A DNA stretch of 64,000 nt from Pelobates cultripes (taxonomy: Eukaryota > Chordata > Amphibia > Anura > Pelobatidae), in contig OW240916.1 of the NCBI GenBank assembly GCA_933207985.1, positions 292,997,310-293,061,309 on the forward strand, given 5' to 3'. The position numbers and the translations under genes are program-made. The notes below the pieces were generated by a model. That model did no database searches, was not told the origin of the DNA, and saw only the letters and a program-made list of their open reading frames with translations. Positions 56,564-64,000 of the stretch are shown here, one piece after another (position 1 is the stretch's first letter; each line of letters starts with the position of its first letter).

Positions 56564-57418
56564 GATGTTCTTCCTATCTTCACAAAGGAATTTAATTTAT
56601 TTTTAGACTTTTATTTTGATGATTTTTTTTCTCTCTCTTTATTGAATTTTATGGTATGGTTCTGAGAAAACTCTCTCAGAAACAGACTATCGAGTCCTGC
56701 AGTTCGGAGATTTAATCTGGATTACTTTGAATCTTGACTGGTTTTTCCTTTTTATGACAGACTTTTGAGTTTGCACACCAACGGTTATTTGATATGTGCC
56801 TCTACGGTTTATTTCAGAAATCGATTAGATTACTTAAAACTTTCTAAATCCATACAATTAAAATAGTTTTTTATATAATTTCATATTTATTTAATTTTTT
56901 TTATTGTTTTGTGCTTTTTGTCCTTTCAAATGTCATGCTTAAAAAGTTGCTCTTTTTGTTTTGTTTTTTTACTATTTATATTAGCTCCCCTCGTACCCAG
57001 TAGCCTTCCCTCCCCCCAACCTGGGTCTAACACCCTGAGATAGAGAAACTTTTTTTGATATCCCTCATGGCCCTCTTTCACGTTTTTTTTTTCTCCACTG
57101 ATAGGGGTATATACCCAAGTTTTTTGTACCCCTTTTTCATTTTTCTATATTTTTTGTCCATCCATTCTTTAAAGTTTGGTAGAAACGTTTCCAGACCACG
57201 AACCACTGAAATGCTTCATACAAAAATGCCTACTATGTGGCACCAGCAACTTGCAAAAATCTGTTTATTCACTATTCCTGTACACACATGTACACAGCTT
57301 GAGTTTGTTTTGACAGTATTGTTAGACCTGCATGTTTCTCTCTTGGAAGGCGGCTGCTTCAACTTACAATGTTGAATATTTTTTTTACCCTTTACCAGGT
57401 ATTGCTGTTCCATAAACC
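56564..57418 (+). other. Inter-ORF region of the fourth L1
   Basis: T-rich, about 850 bp, no domain. In the minus-strand L1 the corresponding region is about 1.3 kb. Confidence 0.5.
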
Positions 57419-60400
57419 ATGGTTTTAAAATATATGTCATTTAATGTGAGGGGCCTGAACACCGCCCACAAGAGACTATTATTATTCAAAGAAGCAAAAT
57501 CCAACAAATCAGATGTAATCTGTGTACAGGAAACGCATTTTAAAGATGATAAAGACCACAAGATTATGTCAAAGTCTAGAGGTACATCGATTTTCTTTCA
57601 AAGGAATGTAGCATGTTTGACAAACAAAGTAATAACGGATGATGGGAGGTATTTAATATGGATAGGATCACTCAATACTATTGAATATACTATTGTGAAC
57701 ATGTATTTTCCAAACACCGGTCAATTGCAGTTTTTTAGGAAATTGATGGACTTAGTGAATGAGAATGTGAGAGGCAGCTTGGTAATGTGTGCTCAACAGC
57801 ATAGAGAGGACAATGACAGATTAGCGTATAAATGCTCCAGATACATGATTGAATGTGGCTTATACAATTCCTGGAGACTGATGCATGAGAAGGAAAGAGA
57901 TTTTACGTATTATTCTGTCTCTAAAAATATGTATTTCAGGCTGGACTGGTTTATGGTCCAGGGTGCTTTAATCCCGCACATCTTGAAATCTGATATCTTA
58001 GACATCAACTGGTCCGACCATGCTCCAATCATAATGCATATTGACGAAATTGTTTCATCAAACCCAAACAGAACCTGGAAATTATGTGATTATTTGTTAA
58101 ATGATGCTGTGAACAGGTCATTGATGAAGAAAGCTTTGAGTGATTATTTTTCAGAAAATGCCTCACCCGAGGTTCCTGGCGAGGTGATTTGGAATGCGCA
58201 TAAGGCTGTGTTAAGAAGTCCTTTTATTTCTAGAGTGTCTCACCTGAAGAGAATAGCAATAATTTAAGAACATTGGAAAAATTATTGTACAATTTGAACC
58301 AGGCTAATAAATTTGGTCCATTGTCCTCCCTATATGCAATGATAGGAGAAATTAAGGCTAAAATCAACAAAATTAATTTATATCGTACATCTTTCATGGT
58401 GAGACGTCTCAGGAAAACATTTTACTTAAAAGGCAACAGGGCCTCAACTCTTGGCATCCAAACTCCGGCATGTGAATACCCAATCAAAAATAGCATTTTT
58501 ATTTGATGATCAGGGGCGAAAAGTGTTCAATCCAACTAAAATTAAGGATAAGATTACAGAGTATTATAGTAAATTTTATAATTTAGAATTTAATTTGGAC
58601 TTTCCCCAGCCTTCTGCAACAATAATTGATAAATTCTTAGACAGAATGACATTGCCTCGGCTGTCACCAGGACATTTAGAAAGCTTAGAATGTGAAATAT
58701 CAGCAGAAGAGATAGCTGAGGCGATCAAACTTATGCCATCTGGAAAAGCCCCTGGTCCCGATGGATTCACTATTTTAGATTATAAAACTTTTCCAAACAT
58801 TTTAATTCCCCATATGACTAAAATGTTCAATTCCTATAAGTCCGGGGGAAAGATGCCAGAGGAGTCCTTGTGCGCATGAATAGTCACCTTGCCAAAACCA
58901 GGAAAAACTCCTGATAGATGCCCTAACTTTAGGCTCATTTCTCTGATTAATAATGATTCAAAGATTTATTCTAAAGTTCTCGCAAATAGATTAATAAGGA
59001 TCACGTGGGTTTTGTACAAGATAGACAGGAGCCAGACAGTACTAGAAGATTCATAAACTTGATTCAGCACATCAATATGACCAAAACGCCTTCTTTGCTT
59101 CTATCTCTAGACGCAGAAAAGGCGTTTGACAGGATACATTGGGGATATTTATGGAGAACGTTAGACAGGTTCAACATACCATCAACCTTTATCACAGCAA
59201 TTAAGGCGCTATATTGCGCACCCTCCGCCCATGTCTCAGCTTCTGGCTTCACATCCAAAACTTTCTAACCAATGGGACGAGACAGGGGTGCCCTTTATCT
59301 CCAATTTTATTTGTTTTAGCGATAGAACCCCTGGCCGAACTAATTAGAACGACCGCGCACATTATAGGAATTGCTATTAAAGAATCCGTTCACAAAATTG
59401 GCCTGTTTGCAGACGATATAATCCTAGCTGTCAAATACCCAAAAGAATCTTTAAGACACCTCAAGGACATTTTTACTCAATTTGGCGAGATATCGTACTA
59501 CAAATTAAACGAGTCCAAGACTCAGGCCCTTCCGTTTCATTTAAATAATTTGGAAACCACTGCCCTTAAGAAATCATATTTATTTGATTGGAGAACTGAC
59601 TATATGGAATATTTTGGCATTAATGTATGCAAAAATTTGGTCAATATGCACAATCACAACTTGAGGAAAGCATGGTCGGAATTACAAAAAGATGGGGCGT
59701 GATAGAGCTCTCATGGCTGGGGAGGGTCGCATCTATTAAAATGACGATACTTCCAAAAAATTTATATTTTTTTTAAGACCATTCCTCTGTCCATCCCATT
59801 ATCATTTTTTAATAAAGTTCACTCGACAATGCTGAAGTTCATCTGGGGCAACAAGCCTGCCCGAATAAAGCTCACTTCCCTGCAGCATCATAAATCGAAT
59901 GGCGGTATCGGTGTACCCGATATCCGCAAATATTATTTAACCACTAACGCTGCAGTGGTTGTGAGCTTTAATAACCAGGTTGATAAACCCAGATGGACGG
60001 AAATAGAAGAATCGAAAATTTTACCGGTTAGATTGTCAGAATTACCTTGGTTAAATCCTAAGAAAAGACCTGGAATTACAAAATTATTTTTATCTACCAA
60101 GACTACGCTTAAGGCCTGGGACATTGTTTTTAAAAATGTCCATTCTCCCAGTTTATATAGAGCAATGCCTATTGAGTTATTGAAAGATTATATACCGTCC
60201 TTAAAAATAGAACTGTTGAAGGATTGCTCTATAACTAATCTAGAACATTTTTTTATGGCAATGCTATTCTTTCTTTGGAAAAATTGAAGCTACATATGGA
60301 TTAACAAATGTGTGAACTGGAATGTATGCTAATCATTGACAAATTGAAAGAACTATACCAGTTACCTGAAACAGATAAAAACTATAAATCACTTGAGATA

Positions 60401-60865
60401 TCTCCTTTAGAGAAAGTTTTTTTATACAGCCCCGCTAGTATGCTATCCTTATGTTATTCGTTTTATAATGCCAAGCCCTTAGTTAAATTAAAACATATGT
60501 TGTCATGGGAGACGGAGTTGGGTGCCCAGTACAATTTAGAAGAATGGTTCTTTTTTTTTAAAGCTTTAAAAGGTATTTTGTATTGCACCGACCATTTTGA
60601 AAATCATTATAAAATTTTATATCGCTGGTACCTGGCTCCGTCTAGATTGCACAACATGAACAATATGTATTCTGACCGGTGTTGGAGAGACTGTGGGGGT
60701 GTGGGCAATATGGCCCATGTCTGGTGGTTCTGTCCCAAATTAACTAAATATTGGAAAATGATTCATGATCTAATTATTAAAGTGGACAGAACCATTAGCA
60801 TTTTAACTTCGGAACTAGCCTTAGTTAAAAACTCCCGGAGTCAGTTAACAGATCAGATAAAATAA
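57419..60865 (+). pseudogene. L1 ORF2, fourth copy, heavily broken
   Basis: The endonuclease starts at ATG 57419: YMSFNVRGLN, DVICVQETHF, then an internal deletion at about 57790 that removes the usual GDFN block, then DWFMVQGA and DINWSDHAPI. The frame shifts near 58246 and again near 58450. The RT part has GKAPGPDGF, a TGA at about 58877-58879, [10 protein letters not shown], a small deletion near 58998, [25 protein letters not shown], a shift near 59260, GTRQGCPLSPILFVLAIEP and the catalytic FADDIILAV. More lesions follow near 59700-59830 and 60285-60308, and then the C-terminal Cys/His cluster (CWRDCG...HVWWFC) to 60865. At least seven lesions make this an old copy. Confidence 0.9.
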
Positions 60866-61258
60866 TCATAGGCCACATTCTGATCGCTGCTACATCCTGT
60901 TTACCTAGACATTGGAAGTCCCAAAATGTGCCATCTCTCAGAGAAGTTTTTAATTTGATTCTAGAAAACAAGGCACACGAATTATCGTATAGAGCGAATA
61001 TGCATGGGTTCTCAATATTAAAATATAATTGGGATAAATGGGAAGAAAAGAATAAAAACAGTTTATGTTCTTTGATATATTATTAAAGTGCATTGATGTA
61101 CAACATTTTTGCCATATACATTGTTATGCCTATTTCAGTGATGGATGGATACCCCTTCCCATTTCCAAGATCCCCTTCCTTTCCTACCCTTAATACAATG
61201 TTTGTATTATTATTACTTGTTATACAAAATTTTAAAACTTTAATAAAAATTATTTGAA
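60866..61258 (+). mobile_element. C-terminal end and 3' UTR of the fourth L1
   Basis: Residual coding text (for example LPRHWKSQNVPSLREVFNL) continues in another frame to about 61085. AATAAAAATTATTTG at about 61243-61257 marks the 3' end. No clean poly(A) or target duplication remains. Confidence 0.6.
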
Positions 61259-61366
61259 AAGAATCCCAGTACTTTACCGCAAATCTCAGGACCAGGACCG
61301 TCATCGGTCGGCAACGCAAAAATTCCGATGACGGTCCTGAACCGTCCTCGGTCATGAAGGGGTTAA
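61259..61366. repeat. Small inverted-repeat element ending GAAGGGGTTAA
   Basis: AGGACCGTCATCGG (61294-61307) and CCGATGACGGTCCT (61325-61338) are exact complements. The right end resembles the 80-bp MITE terminus (AAGGGGTTAA), so it may be an older relative. Confidence 0.5.
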
Positions 61367-61636
61367 CAAGCCATGTGGTCTGCCCATATAAGGTGATCCA
61401 GAATATCCTGTGTCCTGATTGGTCTGAGGAATATAGGAGGGGTTATACTGTATGGGAGGGGATATGCTGCCAACAAAAGGCCTCTGCACCATGCTTTCTT
61501 CTCTGATATTTTTGGAACAGGAGTTCATCTGAGACCCGATCGGTACGTGAATAAAGGCCTCTTACGTCCTGAATACCTGTGTCCATATCTCCATGTGTGG
61601 CTTCTGCGGTTTGTTCCTGTTATTCCTCCGGTAACA
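61367..61636 (+). mobile_element. Possible LTR 3' part
   Basis: GAATAAAGGCC at about 61549 looks like a polyadenylation signal, followed by about 85 bp ending CCGGTAACA, a plausible U5 end. A CCATATAAGG stretch near 61385 and AT-rich TATACTGTATGG near 61446 could be promoter parts. There is no matching left end or target duplication. Confidence 0.35.
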
Positions 61637-62292
61637 ATACATGCAGCCATTTAGATTTTCTATACAATGTTTGTTTGGTTTTGAAATAAATCCTACAACT
61701 ACTATATGCCCTGGAAATAGAATTTACACTAGTAAATAAAACATTGAAAATCATATATAACCTGTGTTAACCTTTTTCACATGATGCTCTATTTTTCTTT
61801 TATACCCACAGTGTATTAGAGATTTAGCAAATGTCATAAATTCCATTAAGTACAGGTACAAGCAAGATATAAATTGCAAATGTGGAGGACAAATAGTAAC
61901 ATGGTTTAATTTCTCCTATTCTCTGTATGCTTTCTCTATGCTAAAAGCCTGGTGCAAAAGGCAGACGGGGAAGGAAATTATTGGCAATGAGCTAAAGTGG
62001 AAGCGCTCGGCCATTATTTCATTTTTCTGATTCAGTTTTAATGTTTGGGGTGTTTCTTTACCCTCTAAACGCCCTTCCCCCCCAGAAAGAAGGGCAAAAT
62101 TAAACTAAAACATCCCTATAGTAGCTCTCACATCTGCTTCAACCAGCTGTCCTCTTGATAAATGAGGTTGGAGTTCTAACCCAAATCTAACAAAACAATG
62201 CTGATATCCCTTGATATAGGCAGAATTATGAATTGGGACAAGAAATGCATTATGGGTCTGGAGTGTTATTTTAATGTTAATTAATATTGTAG
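61637..62292. other. No recognisable feature
   Basis: AT-rich sequence without supported genes or repeats. Confidence 0.4.
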
Positions 62293-62330
62293 TTAAAGGG
62301 GCACTCAGAGCTTGCTCTAGTGGTTATATT
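62293..62330. repeat. T2-like left terminus fragment
   Basis: TTAAAGGGGCACTCAGAGC resembles the family's left end. No right end was found. Confidence 0.35.
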
Positions 62331-63257
62331 GCCTAGTGACCTACGCCATCATCTGGTTTAGTTGTTTGATATAAACAGAATCTACCTGGCACCTTGTTTG
62401 CAGCATTGATGATGCAGAACTAATAATGGTCAATTTCCCACCCCAAGACTTACTGAATATCTTTGTTTATGTCAAGATCATTCCAGGGAGTTTAATGGTT
62501 TTCAGAAATGTGATTATTATGCTTAAATGATGATATGTTTACATTCTGTTGCCATTTTTAGCAAGTAGTAACACTAGTATGGTCATCAAGGCCTTATTAA
62601 ATACAAACAAGGAGTGTTTTTTTCCCCATTTTATCTATTTAACACCTATTGTAAGTGAGAAGAAAATTGACCCGGTTATATATTGCAAGATAAACTGTAT
62701 ACGGTCTAAAAAAAATTTAAATAAACTTTTTTTTTAAAGTCACTCTTTTGTCATACGTGTTTATGTCTATCTATGCACCCCATGTTTCAAGTAAATGTTA
62801 TACTAAAAAATCTTTTCCCCTCAGCAAAAATAGCTCGCTCATAAAAGGGTTAAAAATTCTTACATTGGAATAATTCACAAAGATGCTATACTTTTACATC
62901 TCTCTTTCAGAAATGCTATAATTGTATAGTCAACGCTCTGCCATTAAATGCTGTGCAAAGTTAGACAAAAAATGGATACTACTATAGTGGAAAGGGAACG
63001 TCTATGTAGCATTAGCACAGAACACTGGAAGCAGTGTGCCCACTTCCCACCCGAGGTCTCTTGGCTTGACTTGGTAAACGAAGATATAGGAAGCGGGTTG
63101 TCCCTGTCTGCTGCAGACATGCTGGTGGCTGATGAAGATAATGCGGGACAGGCAGATCCAGCCGCAGCAGCTGCAATGAAAATATGGTCTGACTTTGATG
63201 CCACAATGTCAAGATCCTTCCACATTTTTTAAAAAATATTTTTATTCTCAATATCTA
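62331..63257. other. No recognised gene
   Basis: A plus frame at 62948-63232 (94 codons, Ala/Asp-rich second half, ending MKIWSDFDATMSRSFHIF) has a protein-like look, but I recognise no domain and the context is repetitive. Confidence 0.3.
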
Positions 63258-63715
63258 CCCTTCTCAAAGGAGGAGACAGCCTGATAAATGGTGTTTCCAA
63301 GCTTTGCAATCGGAGGTTAGAGCAGACCAGTGCCAGACACGAATGGGTTTCTTTAGAGAGTCCTTGTAACTCTTCTTTGGTGCTCCTCTGTTGTGGTGCC
63401 CAGTGGCAGGTTCACCATACAGCACAACTTTGGGTAGTCTACTATCTTCCATCCTGGGGACATGCCCTGCAAAGCGCAGCTGCGACTTCAATGCATTGCT
63501 TTGATGCTGGTAGTCTCAGTCAGTTCATTATTCACTTCAGGGCTACACCATATGAGAAACAAGGGCTGCATTATCAGCAAATAGCAGCTCTGATGAGTAG
63601 GTCCATCGTCTTGGTGTGGGCCCTTTGTCGCCTCAGGTTAAATAGGCAGCCATCAGTGCAGTATAAAGGCACCATCCTCTATATCAAGGTGTAGCTTTCT
63701 CACAGAGTTATCAGC
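63258..63715 (-). pseudogene. Non-LTR retrotransposon fragment (RT palm and C-terminal end)
   Basis: On the minus strand 63715-63500 gives a decayed text like TDGCLFNLRRQRAHTK then LIRAAI and DNAALVSHMV, which corresponds to the RT active-site region FADD-x-ALV of LINEs. After a deletion, 63491-63264 gives QLRFAGHVPRMEDSRLPKVV, LYGEPATGHHNRGAPKKSYK and DSLKK, the C-terminal part seen in many LINE-derived ORFs. Several stops and shifts are present. It is too short to assign a clade. Confidence 0.65.
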
Positions 63716-64000
63716 ATTGTAAAATACAGTTTGACTCGATACAATCCGATTGCACTTTAAACTATTACAGTATGCTGCAGCTGTTATGATGCTTTGGAAG
63801 CTACTTTTAACAGTGAGTTACAAGGAATAATCTGTAGGTCAAACTAAAATTACAAATTGCCCCAGTGCTCACAGTTTAGTTAATAAACCACTAAAGAGGT
63901 TTTCCAGCCTGGCTGTGACAAACACAAACCTAATTTCCGGGCTAACATATGGGTTAGCTCCTACCTCCAGCCAATAGGACAGGAATACCAATTAAAGAAT
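63716..64000. other. No recognisable feature
   Basis: Nothing supported up to the window edge. Confidence 0.4.

Noticed and set aside
62948..63232. A 94-codon frame with a protein-like look
   Set aside because: Open on both strands at once and without a recognised motif; could be chance or an old element.

Overview
The window looks like intergenic chromosomal DNA from a frog (Anura). I infer this from the repeat content: many TTAA-flanked MITEs with TTAAAGG termini, like the T2 family described in Xenopus; L1/Tx1-type LINEs; L2/CR1-type LINE pieces; a Tc1/mariner transposon; solo LTRs; and hAT-like elements. The exact species cannot be told. I found no confident host protein-coding gene, tRNA or rRNA. 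One 367-base assembly gap lies at 20798-21164.

Layout. 1-951: 3' end of an endogenous retrovirus (env transmembrane tail, structured spacer, polypurine tract, 3' LTR). 1-17 kb: degenerate minisatellites and a dense series of T2-like MITEs at 2953-3415, 4392-6038, 8889-9374, 9712-10112, 10109-10593, 11302-11873, 11874-12349, 13801-14195 and 15834-16323. One MITE carries a hAT-like element (4471-5651) with a perfect 8-bp target duplication. A CpG-bearing stretch at 12778-12945 is the only candidate host promoter. 17.1-20.1 kb: two large inverted repeats with an LTR fragment between them. 20.1-20.8 kb: a Tc1 transposase scrap joined in frame to a LINE endonuclease fragment, ending at the gap. 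22.2-23.75 kb: a Tc1/mariner transposon with an uninterrupted 324-residue transposase of DD37E type. 23.9-24.6 kb: a solo LTR.

28.4-39 kb: a near-full-length L1 on the minus strand (intact ORF1, damaged ORF2, a solo LTR inserted in its 3' UTR) abuts, 5' end to 5' end, a 5'-truncated L1 on the plus strand. 39.8-41 kb: an L2-like LINE. 41.4-42.4 kb: a second solo LTR of the same family as the one at 28.9 kb. 43.9-44.8 and 47.8-49.5 kb: two related GC-rich retroelements that lack reverse transcriptase; the second has a 15-bp target duplication and a 175-codon ORF. Four 80-bp MITEs lie at 39252, 46658, 47282 and 50626. 51.9-54.85 kb: a young 5'-truncated L1. 55-61.3 kb: an old L1 with both ORFs broken. 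The window ends with LTR, MITE and LINE fragments.

How it works together. The L1 copies supply, or once supplied, endonuclease and reverse transcriptase that could mobilise the RT-less elements, which share an AATAAAGAATT poly(A) tail with one of the L1s. The DD37E transposase is the only protein here that looks functional from end to end. The MITEs and hAT-like elements carry no transposase and depended on sources outside the window.
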